The notes below the pieces were generated by a model, which worked only from the letters and a program-made list of their open reading frames with translations, searched no databases and was not told the DNA's origin. From Methylosarcina fibrata AML-C10 (GTDB lineage Bacteria > Pseudomonadota > Gammaproteobacteria > Methylococcales > Methylomonadaceae): DNA of 64,000 nt. The DNA is taken from assembly GCF_000372865.1 (NCBI RefSeq), contig NZ_KB889965.1:4113786-4177785 (forward strand), in the 5' to 3' direction. How positions within the stretch are numbered: position 1 is the stretch's first letter; every line of letters starts with the position of its first letter. The position numbers and the translations under genes are program-made. Below, in pieces: positions 20,078-28,983 of the stretch.

Positions 20078-20881
20078 TTATTGAGGAACTACGGTGGCGA
20101 TGATTCGAAGCGGCGCGCCACTGCCTCCGGCGATTTTCATCGGCAGGGCGACGACGTAGAGGTTTGTCGCCGGCAACTGCTCCAGATTGGCCAGGTTTTC
20201 GAAACCCGCCTTGTTGTGGCCCAATAAGATCCGGTGCGTCAGAAACTCCCTGGATTGGCCGTAATCGATACTGGGCGTATCGAGGCCCAGAGCCTTGATC
20301 TTTCTCTGTTCGACCAGCCACTCTGTTGCCGCCGGCAGCACGCCGGGAAAATGCAGCTCCGGTATTGCCGCCTGTCCGGTTTTAGCGGTGCCGAAATAGC
20401 GTTCGCGGTCGGGATAAAACCGTCCGTAGCCGGTTCTGAACAGAATGATCGTATCGTCGGGTATCCTGCCGTGTGCTTGTTCCCACTGTTCGACGTCTTC
20501 CCGTTTGATCTGATAATCGCGGTCGGCCAGGGCCTTGCCGCTGACGTCGATCACCACGGCCGCGCCGGTCAGACTGGCTAAAGGCAGTTGATCGACGGTC
20601 AATTTGTTTTCCGCGAAATGAATCGGCGCATCGAGATGCGTACCGCCGTGCTCCGGCGTGCACAGGCTGTAGGAAGAATAATAATAGCCCAAAGGGGTTT
20701 GGCCTTCGGCTTCGGTCGTGTGTTCGAATCCGCGCTTGTTGTTGGGCCAGTACAGGGTCTTGCCGTCGTAGCGATGGCTGAGATCGATCCAGTGAATCTC
20801 GTTCGACGACACGACCGGATGTGGCGTTTGGGAACAGGCGGAGGCGATGCAGATAACGAAAATAAACGGCAGCTTGTTCAT
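20078..20881 (-). CDS. Cyclase-family (kynurenine formamidase-like) metal-dependent hydrolase, lipoprotein
   Basis: This 267-residue protein carries the signature HGGTHLDAPIHF, giving metal ligands His78, His82, Asp84 and His88 of the cyclase/KynB superfamily. Members hydrolyse N-formylkynurenine or related amides and lactones. The first ~16 residues are a signal peptide ending ASAC (Cys16), so it is probably a periplasmic lipoprotein, unlike cytosolic KynB. The ligand set and a C-terminal GGSGAPLRIIATV are typical. It lies just beyond the IS630 element, whose insertion separated it from the dipeptidase gene. Substrate is unknown; no kyn genes are nearby. Confidence 0.82.
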   Translation of the reverse strand: MNKLPFIFVICIASACSQTPHPVVSSNEIHWIDLSHRYDGKTLYWPNNKRGFEHTTEAEGQTPLGYYYSSYSLCTPEHGGTHLDAPIHFAENKLTVDQLPLASLTGAAVVIDVSGKALADRDYQIKREDVEQWEQAHGRIPDDTIILFRTGYGRFYPDRERYFGTAKTGQAAIPELHFPGVLPAATEWLVEQRKIKALGLDTPSIDYGQSREFLTHRILLGHNKAGFENLANLEQLPATNLYVVALPMKIAGGSGAPLRIIATVVPQ

Positions 20882-20935
20882 GGGCGGCTCAATGGTAACA
20901 ATGGATGGCGAATGTGGACTTTATACACAAACTTG

Positions 20936-21149
20936 TTATTTTTCACCAGATCCATCTGTTTTTCGCAGGGATTCCGCGATCATTTTACCTAAAGAAGATT
21001 TACCTATACCCCAGCTTCCTGGTACTCCGATAAACAGCGGTTGTCCATCAGAGTGTCGAATAAGTCGAGCTGCCGTATCGGCGGCAATAGAAAAAACGAG
21101 TAGGTCGGTCGACGTGTTGACGTCACGTCACATGGACATCCTCTGGCAT
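20936..21149 (-). pseudogene. Remnant of a KAP-family P-loop NTPase (N-terminal fragment)
   Basis: On the minus strand a broken reading frame encodes about 60 residues with STDLLVFSIAADTAARLIR, a Walker A loop GSWGIGKSS and GKMIAESLRKTDGSGEK. This is the start of KAP NTPases, which are often linked to phage exclusion. A plausible ATG at 21149 (MPEDVHVT) is out of frame with the rest because of an extra base near a repeated GTGAC. The frame ends in TAA at 20936-20938, exactly where homologues would continue into the next strand. The rest of the gene is missing, so this is a decayed copy at the edge of the defence island. Confidence 0.72.
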
Positions 21150-21208
21150 TGTAAGTGTTAATACCTGATCAAATTCACGATTCCAACAAATTTTTTCGAT
21201 TTCGAAAT

Positions 21209-23908
21209 TTACCATCCTCCTATCAACATTTTCCGCCGATCTTCGGCATCCAGCACCTTACTGCAACTCTCCCAGTCAATATCGGCAACCTGGCTGTAGC
21301 GTTCGTCAAAGGGGTGACGCTTGGGAATGCTGCGGATTTTACGTTGTGCCTCCTGCACGTCGCCCAGGGCTATGTCCACCCAGGCATCTTCAAGGATGTC
21401 CGGCACCTGACCAAACAATTCAAAAATATCCTCCAAACGTTCCGATAACAACTCATGCACCCGGTCTTCAACAGAGCCCCGGTAACGCATGTTATAAAGC
21501 AATACCTCATCACGAATTTGACCGATGCGCTGAATACGTCCTTTGCGTTGTTCCAGTCGCGTTGGGTTCCACGGTAAATCGAGGTTGATTAAGGTGCCCA
21601 GGCGTTGCAGATTAAGGCCTTCGCTGGCCGCATCGGTGCCTAGCACTAAACGCAACTCCCCGGTACGAACCAAGCGTTTGATTTCATCGCGAGGCAACCG
21701 CTTGAATTGACCATTTGTTAATATCCCTGAACGATTGCTCCCCGCATAAATTGCAATCTGTTCGTCGGGAACATGATGTTCGGATAGTTGATTGGCCAGC
21801 CACCATACTGAGTCATAGTATTGCGAAAAAATGATGCAGCCTAGTTCCAGCCAGCCTTTATCAAACAAATAATCCACTACTTTCTGATACTTGGGATCAT
21901 TTTCATGATCGGATTCCAATGCGCTTAGACATTGCTGCAATAACTTGATTTCGAGTGCAGTCAGGTCTTTCATGGTTTCGGCGGCGAGACTTTCCGTATC
22001 GTCTTCATCTTCCGACGCTATCAGGTCGCTATCGGCATCGGTGTTCCATTCATTCAGCAATTTTTCGATGGTTTTGTGGCCTGCATACATCGTGCTACCG
22101 ATACGTCTCAAAAGCAGCGTTTTAAAAAAACCGGCGCCTTTGACCCTTTTACTGAGCTCAGTACAAAACTCTTCAGCCAAGGTGTAAGCGCGTTGAAAAT
22201 AAAACGGCAAAGCGATCGACTCATGGGCTTGCTCGCCAAACAACCTGACCTTTACCGGTTGCAGATAGGGCTCGCCCGTTGCAGGATCGATGGTGTGTTC
22301 AAGATAGGCGCGAGTTCGGCGAATTATATGCAAAATGAAAGGATTAAACTCTCGGCCATAGTTGCCAAGTACACGCCGGATTTGAGTTTTATCAGGCCCT
22401 GACAACTGGTTGTAGCTTTCCGCGGAGGCAATGTAATCACTCGGTTTTAAACCCAAACGGCGGCGCAGCAATTTAAAACTGGCGTGCTCGCGTTCGTGGG
22501 GCAACGGATTTCGTATCCATTCCCACGCGAGGGCTTCCGAATTCAAGAATGATGTTTCGCCCATTACCAAGGGCACGGTGTTTTCGGCATTGCGCCAAGG
22601 ACTCCAGGTATCGCCCAAGACTTGATCATTGCCTTGGGCCAACACGCTTAATAAATCGAAGGCCTCGATAGGATGCAACTGCACGGGCGTCGCCGTTGCC
22701 AACAGCAGGCTTTTGGTTTTCACCGCTATTTTCAGCAAAAAAGCCATCAAATTATTCGGCTCGGCTTTTTCTTCAATAGACTTGTCGCTCACCTTACGTC
22801 GACGTGAGCGATGCGCCTCATCAACAATCACGCATTCATACTGCAAATCCAACAGAAAATCGGCAACATTGGAGCCTGAAGTAATCAAGCCTTGCGAGAC
22901 AATGCCTAATTTACGCGGACATTTGGTAATACTCTCAAGTCCAGTGGCAGGCCAAACAATTCCTTGCTCGTCAATCCAGTTTTTCCCTGTCCAAATGGCC
23001 GATGGCAAAGCCAGCAATTCCATCAATTCATCCTGCCATTGCAGCAATAAAGGCTTCGGCGCCAGAACTAATACCGGCTTGTTGCCGGTCATTGCCATCA
23101 ACATGCCGGCCAGGGCTAACTGAACCGTTTTACCCAACCCTACTTGATCGGCCAATACATAACGCGCGCCGCCTTGCTGATGATCGGCAAAAGCGCGTTG
23201 CACAAAAAACTTCTGGTGCGGCCACAAGCCTAACTCTTTTCGATAAACCGGGGTTTCTACAATGGCTTGTTCAGGTGCCGGATAAGCCTGCCACTCTATC
23301 GTTCCGACAGTCTCGCGCTCGGCAATACGCTTGATGTCGGCAATCACAAAATCGCTTAAAGGGACGGCATGATGATGATTCCACAAGGTGTCGAATTCGT
23401 GCTGAACCCACTCCACGGCATCGGGGGAATCATCCTCCCATAACAGCTCATAATTCAGCTTCCATGCCGTCAGCGATTCGTTAATACTGCCTAGAAAACA
23501 GGTTTTAGAGCCGTCCTTTAAAGTGATAACGCCCGCTTTGCCATGGACCAAACCGAACGTGGCATCGGGCAATACCCGTATTTGCAATTTACCCGAGATC
23601 AAATAATCGTACAGTTTGCGGAAACGCTCCCGATTCGCTTCCGGCAGCAATTCCGGCTCGCCTGCGCACCATGATTTACGCAACGCTTGTTGCGCGGCCT
23701 TGGCGGTACTGACATCGATAGCGTCTAAATCGGAATTGCAAATAACACGAATTTTACCGCTGACTGAGTCCAACGCTTCGCCCGCCACTTCAAAAATGCT
23801 CGATCTGAAGTAACCGGCAATACGGTCATAGGACTCTGCGTTTTGCAGTTTTTGATTTAAAAAACTGCCGTCTAAAGGAGTTTGGCGGGAAGAGTAGCGG
23901 GTAATCAT
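21209..23908 (-). CDS. PLD-nuclease / SNF2-helicase fusion, anti-phage system component
   Basis: This 899-residue protein combines two modules. Residues ~1-190 form a phospholipase-D-like nuclease domain with one HxK motif (LVHGKAGVITLKDG) followed by FLGSINES. Residues ~225-880 are a SNF2/RapA-type superfamily 2 helicase: motif I DQVGLGKTVQLAL, DEAH box VDEAHRSRR, motif III TATPVQLHP, and motifs V-VI GTDAASEGLNLQ and RKGRIQRIGQ. PLD-helicase proteins of this type accompany DUF499, DUF1156 and DUF3780 genes in anti-phage loci. It is the last of the four core genes here and starts only 9 bp after a VapC stop codon. The expected role is recognition or destruction of foreign DNA. Confidence 0.9.
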   Translation of the reverse strand: MITRYSSRQTPLDGSFLNQKLQNAESYDRIAGYFRSSIFEVAGEALDSVSGKIRVICNSDLDAIDVSTAKAAQQALRKSWCAGEPELLPEANRERFRKLYDYLISGKLQIRVLPDATFGLVHGKAGVITLKDGSKTCFLGSINESLTAWKLNYELLWEDDSPDAVEWVQHEFDTLWNHHHAVPLSDFVIADIKRIAERETVGTIEWQAYPAPEQAIVETPVYRKELGLWPHQKFFVQRAFADHQQGGARYVLADQVGLGKTVQLALAGMLMAMTGNKPVLVLAPKPLLLQWQDELMELLALPSAIWTGKNWIDEQGIVWPATGLESITKCPRKLGIVSQGLITSGSNVADFLLDLQYECVIVDEAHRSRRRKVSDKSIEEKAEPNNLMAFLLKIAVKTKSLLLATATPVQLHPIEAFDLLSVLAQGNDQVLGDTWSPWRNAENTVPLVMGETSFLNSEALAWEWIRNPLPHEREHASFKLLRRRLGLKPSDYIASAESYNQLSGPDKTQIRRVLGNYGREFNPFILHIIRRTRAYLEHTIDPATGEPYLQPVKVRLFGEQAHESIALPFYFQRAYTLAEEFCTELSKRVKGAGFFKTLLLRRIGSTMYAGHKTIEKLLNEWNTDADSDLIASEDEDDTESLAAETMKDLTALEIKLLQQCLSALESDHENDPKYQKVVDYLFDKGWLELGCIIFSQYYDSVWWLANQLSEHHVPDEQIAIYAGSNRSGILTNGQFKRLPRDEIKRLVRTGELRLVLGTDAASEGLNLQRLGTLINLDLPWNPTRLEQRKGRIQRIGQIRDEVLLYNMRYRGSVEDRVHELLSERLEDIFELFGQVPDILEDAWVDIALGDVQEAQRKIRSIPKRHPFDERYSQVADIDWESCSKVLDAEDRRKMLIGGW

Positions 23909-23917
23909 TCGATGCTA

Positions 23918-24337
23918 TCAAGCCGTTGTTGCGGGGTATAACTTGATAGGCAAGTGTCGCTGATAAAATCCAAAATCCTTATCGGTCGTAAAGTTGGGCA
24001 CGCTTAACCGCACTGCAACCGCGCAGATCAGCAAATCGATGTGCGATCCTTGAACGCCTTTTTGACGACATTCATTGTAGAAATTAGCGGCATTAATATA
24101 ATCTTCGTCCAGAACGGCTGTGTTCTCGAAATAACTCAACTTAGTTTTTAAGACCTCAAACTTGCTCGGATCACTATAACCCGACAAGATTTCCTGCCGA
24201 ATAGGGCCAATTATCAGCACGCGCTGATCTGAGATTAAAGTTTCCAAGCTCTTTACCTGAGCTTCGAATTCCGGTTTTTTAGAACGGAGTGCGTGCGACC
24301 AGATGCAGGTATCGACCAATACTTTCAAGAAAGCCAC
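23918..24337 (-). CDS. VapC-type PIN-domain toxin (module 1)
   Basis: This 139-residue PIN ribonuclease has acidic residues in the expected order: VDTCIWSH (first Asp), RQEILSGY (Glu), GSHIDLLICAVA (Asp) and FTTDKDFG (Asp). VapC toxins cleave tRNA or rRNA when freed from VapB. The gene overlaps its antitoxin by 13 bp and ends 9 bp before the PLD-helicase gene. The TA pair is therefore packed inside the defence operon with no room for a separate terminator. Confidence 0.88.
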   Translation of the reverse strand: MAFLKVLVDTCIWSHALRSKKPEFEAQVKSLETLISDQRVLIIGPIRQEILSGYSDPSKFEVLKTKLSYFENTAVLDEDYINAANFYNECRQKGVQGSHIDLLICAVAVRLSVPNFTTDKDFGFYQRHLPIKLYPATTA

Positions 24338-24522
24338 CCCTTCTTATAATCATAATCTGGGTCTGGATCGAAATGACCGAAGAGGTCAATAATTTCCAAT
24401 TGCTTACGGCGGTTGATAAATTCTTTTAGCGCCGTCACTACGGTATCTTCCTTCGTTTTGAAATGGCCGAGGGTTAGTGCCTCATTAATTAATTCATCAT
24501 CAATAGCAAGATGTGTTGTCAT
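24325..24522 (-). CDS. VapB-type antitoxin (module 1)
   Basis: This 65-residue antitoxin of the DUF2191/VapB type begins TTHLAIDDELINEAL, a ribbon-helix-helix DNA-binding start, and ends with an acidic/aromatic toxin-binding tail (FGHFDPDPDYDYKKGW). The ATG at 24522 is preferred because GGAGG lies 9 nt upstream. It starts 19 bp after the DUF1156 stop and overlaps its toxin. It resembles the antitoxin of module 2 in its first 25 residues, suggesting related modules. Confidence 0.85.
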   Translation of the reverse strand: MTTHLAIDDELINEALTLGHFKTKEDTVVTALKEFINRRKQLEIIDLFGHFDPDPDYDYKKGWLS

Positions 24523-24541
24523 AATATTTTGCCTCCACACG

Positions 24542-27500
24542 TTAGGCGTTGAAGTTTTCTATCGCTCCCGCCAGGGTTTGTGCCGCTTCCGCATCCACTT
24601 CCCAATGCGGCATGTGATCGATATGGGCAAGACGATTCAAATAACGCAAAATTTCGATGATTTTCTTGCGGTTGCCCCAAAAATCGGAGATTTCTGTCCT
24701 CAAGTAGTTGACGCCTTCTCGTGCATTCTCTTTAGTGACCGTTTCATGCAAGGCGAACAGCACGTGCCGCATTAACGATCCAGCAAAGTTATCGCCGCCG
24801 AGATTGGCGCGTTTAAATTCCGTGCCGGTTTTAAAGCGTACTTCATTGGCCTTGGTTTTGGCAAACATGAACGCATATTCGCGCACGCCAAAGCCCTTGG
24901 CGAGTTCCTGATAGGCGCCGGCACGTAATTCGCCATGTTTTTCCAGCTCCAGGCCTTTTAAATAAAGCCGTTCGGATGCCGACAAGCCTTTCCATTGAAA
25001 TTCGTCAAAGCTCTTCGGTATTAAGTAATTGCAGGCAATCTCAACGGCTTGGTCAATCAGTTTTTCGAATGCGGATTTTTGGTTTTTTTGTCTTTCGCGA
25101 AAAAGCTCGTTCTCGATGTTGATGCCTTCGATGGTCGAGAATCGGGTCATCACCCTGAGCGCTGCGGCATAAGCGGCCAATTGATAGTCGGTATCGCCGA
25201 AATTGGGTTCATCTTTATCGTCCAGCGCCGTCATTTCATCGAGTTGCACGCGGACTTCATCCTCAATCAGGTTGGGCAATTCGTCGGGAAAAACTTCTTC
25301 ATGGTGAAGACGTTTTCGTAATACCAGCAATACCGTGCCCTGAACATAATTGCCTTTTTTAAGAGAGGATGACGTTTCAGTCGCAATGGTCCAGGCCGAA
25401 CTGACGTGAAGACCGGCCGCCCACAAAATCATGCCTAAATCCGCCCAAACAGCAGGGTCTTGATGGGTGAATTGGACCATTTGCAAACCGTTGTCGGGCA
25501 TGTGTTTGGCTAGGTTGGAATAAATTTCAACCATCACTTGTTTAAATTCACTCCCTGCTCCTTTAACCGCTAGAGTGGCTTTTGTTGCAGAGGACCAGCC
25601 GGGGAAGACGGTTGAGCTATTTTTTTCAATCCATGATAAAGGAAATTCAGTCAACTCGTGATAATGGACAGCATCGGCGTAGGGAGGATCCGTTATCCAT
25701 ACGTCATTAATGTTATTGATGAGTCTTGCATCAATTGCTTTAATAATGCTTTTTTTTGTTTCTGCCGAGTCAGGAAATCGTATAAACCAAGACCGACCAA
25801 GAGCTAAAAGCCCTCTGGAGGCGAAGCTGTACATAGTATTTAATGCTTGATTTGAGAAAGTTTGAGCCACTTTCTCATTTGCAGGGCTAGAATCCCAGCG
25901 GCATAACCGACTGTTCCAGTCGGCACATCGTGTTATTCCGAGAAGCCCGGCGGTCTTTTCCTCGGTTACTTCGAATTTTAAATTGGCAAATTCATTCAGC
26001 CATCCAGTCATCAGTAATTGTCTTGGCGTAAACAAATGATGCCAATAACTCCAGCCTCTTGTTCTTATCGGCTCTTCAGTTTTATCACCGCCTCGCTCAA
26101 TTTCTCGACTGGGAATATAGCCTTTTTCCTGCCAGTCCACGAAACGCTCTGTTAACAAATCTAAAACCAGTTTTTCTCGTGCCAAATCCTCTTCAGTCAC
26201 CGAACAATAATGACGGCGCGTTTTTTTCACCGACTCACCTTGGGGATTGGTGGTCCAATAAGTTTCTAACCAACGCACACAATAAAGGCGTTCTTGAAAC
26301 GTATCGCCAGGACGCGGCACCAAATCTTCATTTTCCCAAAGCCGCAAGCCATACACAGTTTTCCCATCAATTCTCTTATCGCCCCGAAGTTCCGGAATAG
26401 AAAAACTTTCGCCCGTTTCAGGGCAAATCATGCGTCCATTTTGAATGGTTCCTTTTTTTGCTTTAGCAAAGGTTTCCTGATCGGCATCGACGACGATTTC
26501 AATATCGTAACGTTTATTGGTCGTATCCGCTTTGAGCACAGCGCAGACTTTATACTTTTCGCTAATAATCCAACTGGGCGCTAAAGGTAATAAGAATCCG
26601 GTTGCCGGACACACGGCTTCGACGCAATACAGATAAGCATCGGCCCGCCATCCCTTATCGTTATGCTCGATGCCCCAATCGATGATTTGTTTGTCGGCGG
26701 CGGCGAAAGCGGCTTCTTGAGCTGACCGTACCTTTTCCTGTACTTTTTTGCCGCCGCCAATTAAATGAATACTGGCCCAGGTCAGCAAGGCGGCCACCGG
26801 ATTCAGATCGGAGCCGTAGGCTTCACAACCGATGCGCGCGGCTTCGAACGGAATCGAGCCGCCGCCGCAAAACGCATCTCCGACTCTGGGCGTATGGCCA
26901 AAACGTTTCTTGCCGAGCTGATCTATCAATTCTTGAATGTTGTTCGCTGTCGTATCTAAATGCGCGTTGATGTCTTGCCATGCCGTTTCACTTGGGCCTT
27001 CGATTTGCTCGGGACGGTCGCAGTATTCGAGTTTTTCGTCGTAACTTAAGTGGTCAAAATAGCGGCGGGTAATTTCATCCTTTGTTGTTTGATCCAAGCC
27101 TTTTGCCCATCGGACGCCACCCCGATTATCTTCTTCAAACCATTGTCCGGCCGGTAGAGCCGGTAGGCTGGGATGGAGCGGCAGCGCAATCCCGGCATAA
27201 GGGAGCACGAAATGCCGGGATTCGCGTTGCTCATCCCAGCCTACCTCATGGTTATTTTGCCGTAACCATTCGTAGAGCGTTTGTGCTGAAATGGCTTTGG
27301 CGCGTCGTTGCCAGAGACCGTTTGCATCCATCGTCAGGATCTTTAAAAAAATCTCCCGGTCTTTTTGCGGATTGCTGCCGGCCGGCATCAACATGCCCAG
27401 AATCGAGGCTCGAATTAATATTAGCGGTTTACGACCCCACCATTTGCCTAGGCCGGTTAATGTTTGGCTATTATTCGCTTTACGTTCTTTATAGGATTCT

Positions 27501-27559
27501 TTGGAGATTAACGAGACGGGAAACTGCGTTTCAATAAAGGTTTTATCGGTTTGCGGCAT
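24542..27559 (-). CDS. DUF1156-type DNA methyltransferase of an anti-phage system
   Basis: This 1005-residue predicted DNA modification enzyme begins QFPVSLISKESYKERKA with GKWWGRKPL nearby, a DUF1156 hallmark. The AdoMet-binding motif I reads VGDAFCGGGSIPFEAARIG (~226-244) and is followed by SDLNPVAALL. The catalytic DPPY motif is in VWITDPPYADAVHYHEL (~637). DPPY indicates an N6-adenine or N4-cytosine methyltransferase. It probably marks self DNA, or acts jointly with the DUF499 ATPase and PLD-helicase. Codons 106-133 come from an inserted palindromic repeat. The gene is flanked by VapBC modules on both sides (32 bp upstream, 19 bp downstream). Confidence 0.9.
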   Translation of the reverse strand: MPQTDKTFIETQFPVSLISKESYKERKANNSQTLTGLGKWWGRKPLILIRASILGMLMPAGSNPQKDREIFLKILTMDANGLWQRRAKAISAQTLYEWLRQNNHEVGWDEQRESRHFVLPYAGIALPLHPSLPALPAGQWFEEDNRGGVRWAKGLDQTTKDEITRRYFDHLSYDEKLEYCDRPEQIEGPSETAWQDINAHLDTTANNIQELIDQLGKKRFGHTPRVGDAFCGGGSIPFEAARIGCEAYGSDLNPVAALLTWASIHLIGGGKKVQEKVRSAQEAAFAAADKQIIDWGIEHNDKGWRADAYLYCVEAVCPATGFLLPLAPSWIISEKYKVCAVLKADTTNKRYDIEIVVDADQETFAKAKKGTIQNGRMICPETGESFSIPELRGDKRIDGKTVYGLRLWENEDLVPRPGDTFQERLYCVRWLETYWTTNPQGESVKKTRRHYCSVTEEDLAREKLVLDLLTERFVDWQEKGYIPSREIERGGDKTEEPIRTRGWSYWHHLFTPRQLLMTGWLNEFANLKFEVTEEKTAGLLGITRCADWNSRLCRWDSSPANEKVAQTFSNQALNTMYSFASRGLLALGRSWFIRFPDSAETKKSIIKAIDARLINNINDVWITDPPYADAVHYHELTEFPLSWIEKNSSTVFPGWSSATKATLAVKGAGSEFKQVMVEIYSNLAKHMPDNGLQMVQFTHQDPAVWADLGMILWAAGLHVSSAWTIATETSSSLKKGNYVQGTVLLVLRKRLHHEEVFPDELPNLIEDEVRVQLDEMTALDDKDEPNFGDTDYQLAAYAAALRVMTRFSTIEGINIENELFRERQKNQKSAFEKLIDQAVEIACNYLIPKSFDEFQWKGLSASERLYLKGLELEKHGELRAGAYQELAKGFGVREYAFMFAKTKANEVRFKTGTEFKRANLGGDNFAGSLMRHVLFALHETVTKENAREGVNYLRTEISDFWGNRKKIIEILRYLNRLAHIDHMPHWEVDAEAAQTLAGAIENFNA
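27163..27244. repeat. Palindromic repeat element inside the DUF1156 coding sequence
   Basis: An 82-bp element has outer arms GTAGGCTGGGATG (27163-27175) and CATCCCAGCCTAC (27232-27244), perfect over 13 bp. The inner arms match over 11 bp (27188-27198 with 27212-27222). It reads through in frame on the minus strand and encodes about 28 residues (VGWDEQRESRHF, then VLPYAGIALPLHPSL). A half copy of the same repeat lies at 29044-29080 and a weaker one at 29117-29148. This is a mobile-type dispersed repeat tolerated within a gene. Confidence 0.8.
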
Positions 27560-27591
27560 GAATGGTTAAAAAAGAAGAAAGTAAAAACCGG

Positions 27592-27987
27592 CTATCGCCA
27601 GAGTTGCTCATGCAAGGGGCGTATTTGATGGATGACGGTGAAATCCTTGTCGTTATGCAGCAGCAAACAATCGTTTTCCAACGCCAGTTGGGCAATGCAG
27701 CAATCGATGGGGCTCCGCACCGTCAGGCCCTGGCGGCGCAAATCAAAATAGATTCGCGCGGCTGCCTGCCATGTTGACGGGATTGCCTCGACATAGGTTT
27801 GGCCTTCAAGATGGCTGGACAGCAATTGCCATTCCTTGTCGTCCCGACAGCCTTGCAGAAGTTCCAACTGATTAAATTGGGTCAAGACCACTTCGCGGCC
27901 GTCCAGCCATGCTTGTATCCGTTCCGCTTCCGTGCCGGTTTCATCCTTAAAAACCGGAATCCAGACCGAGGTATCAATCAAAATCAT
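27592..27987 (-). CDS. VapC-type PIN-domain toxin (module 2)
   Basis: This 131-residue PIN ribonuclease begins MILIDTSVWIPVF (catalytic Asp5). It has Glu in FNQLELLQGC, Asp in VRSPIDCCIAQLA and Asp in LLHNDKDF, so the acidic centre looks intact. The ATG at 27987 fits the PIN start better than an upstream in-frame ATG. It overlaps its antitoxin by 14 bp and stops 32 bp before the DUF1156 start, placing it between DUF3780 and DUF1156 in the same direction. Confidence 0.9.
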   Translation of the reverse strand: MILIDTSVWIPVFKDETGTEAERIQAWLDGREVVLTQFNQLELLQGCRDDKEWQLLSSHLEGQTYVEAIPSTWQAAARIYFDLRRQGLTVRSPIDCCIAQLALENDCLLLHNDKDFTVIHQIRPLHEQLWR

Positions 27988-28186
27988 GACGCAGGCTGCG
28001 AGCCGATTTATGATCAAAATCTTCCCTGAATTCTATTTTTCCGGCCAGTTTGAACAAGTCCTTTTTTTTACGGTTTTGCACCAGTTCTTTCAGAGCCAGG
28101 TTAACCAATTCCCGTTTGGTGTGAATCCCGGTCAAACGGATGGCTTCGTTTATTAATTCATCGTCTATGACAATATGGGCGCGCAT
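27974..28186 (-). CDS. VapB-type antitoxin (module 2)
   Basis: This 70-residue DUF2191-type antitoxin begins MRAHIVIDDELINEAI followed by GIHTKRELVNLALKELVQ, a ribbon-helix-helix start. Its charged C-terminal tail should neutralise the PIN toxin. A longer reading from 28228 is rejected: the first 14 codons run through the putative operator and lack the family pattern. An inverted repeat just upstream is a likely autoregulatory site. Confidence 0.88.
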   Translation of the reverse strand: MRAHIVIDDELINEAIRLTGIHTKRELVNLALKELVQNRKKKDLFKLAGKIEFREDFDHKSARSLRHDFD

Positions 28187-28204
28187 GATGACATTTACCT
28201 GTGG

Positions 28205-28227
28205 TGTATGTTGATACACATCATACA
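28205..28227. promoter_or_regulatory. Candidate operator of TA module 2
   Basis: A perfect 6-bp inverted repeat TGTATG (28205-28210) / CATACA (28222-28227), 11 bp apart, lies about 20-40 bp upstream of the vapB start codon. This is the position expected for VapBC autorepression. It is short, so support is moderate. Confidence 0.5.
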
Positions 28228-28275
28228 AGCACCTGAGACGCTATTAAAGTTAATTCAAATGAAATTATGCGGCCT

Positions 28276-28707
28276 TCATTCAGCTTGTTCAAACCAGTTT
28301 TGTAAGGCCAAGTTTCGGAAATTCCCAAAATCCAGGGTGTTGCGAGTCACTAAAATTAATTGTTGAGTCGCGGCAATCGCGGCGATTTCTCCGTCAGCAT
28401 AAGCACAGGTCAGTCCATGGCGCTGTAATCTGGCCCGCTCTTTTGCGTACCAATCCGCGGCGGCTTGGTCATACGGTAAAACAATCAAGCCATTGGCCAA
28501 TAACATCGCTAAATAGGATTGTAATTGTTTTTTCCTTTTCGACACGGCCAGTAACTCACAGCCATAGGCCAGCTCATGCCAGACAATCGCCGCCGTTGCA
28601 TATTCGCCATCGTGATCGGCAAGCTGTTGCAACACCTTGTCGTCGGGCTTTAATCGCGCGGGTTCGGACAGGATGTTACTGTCCAGCAGATAGCTTATTC
28701 GTCCCAT
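28276..28707 (-). CDS. PIN-domain toxin, VapC/FitB-like (module 3)
   Basis: This 143-residue PIN-domain ribonuclease starts MGRISYLLDSNILSEP (catalytic Asp9). It has Glu in VWHELAYGC, Asp in YADGEIAAIA and the C-terminal block LVTRNTLDFGNF. The latter pattern, with TRN-x-DF, is typical of FitB/VapC toxins paired with Phd/YefM antitoxins. It overlaps the antitoxin gene by 13 bp. It is encoded between DUF3780 and module 2, in the same direction. Confidence 0.88.
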   Translation of the reverse strand: MGRISYLLDSNILSEPARLKPDDKVLQQLADHDGEYATAAIVWHELAYGCELLAVSKRKKQLQSYLAMLLANGLIVLPYDQAAADWYAKERARLQRHGLTCAYADGEIAAIAATQQLILVTRNTLDFGNFRNLALQNWFEQAE

Positions 28708-28973
28708 GAAAACTTCCGTTCCTGACCGGAGGCGCGTAACTGTTTAAGTTCGGCTTCAGTCAACGCGCTGTCCTCATCCAGTTGATCGCGCCATTGCTGG
28801 ATGGCCTGAAACAAGCCCTTATTTTTTTGGGTAAGCTTTTGATAATTCGCCTCTGACAGCATCACGGCAACGGGCTTGCCATGACGGGTAAGATGAATCG
28901 CTCCATCGGATTCAAGCTGATGGATCAATTTCGACAGGTTGTTTTTTGCCTCGGCTATGGTGCTGGTTTTCAT
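28695..28973 (-). CDS. Phd/YefM-family antitoxin (module 3)
   Basis: This 92-residue protein begins MKTSTIAEAKNNLSKLIHQL and continues HLTRHGKPVAVMLSEANYQ, the Phd/YefM DNA-binding fold. A C-terminal charged tail (LRASGQERKFSWDE) would wrap the toxin. Pairing with a FitB-like PIN toxin is standard. An 11-bp perfect inverted repeat sits just upstream of the ATG and is a strong operator candidate. Confidence 0.9.
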   Translation of the reverse strand: MKTSTIAEAKNNLSKLIHQLESDGAIHLTRHGKPVAVMLSEANYQKLTQKNKGLFQAIQQWRDQLDEDSALTEAELKQLRASGQERKFSWDE

Positions 28974-28983
28974 CGGCGGCTAT

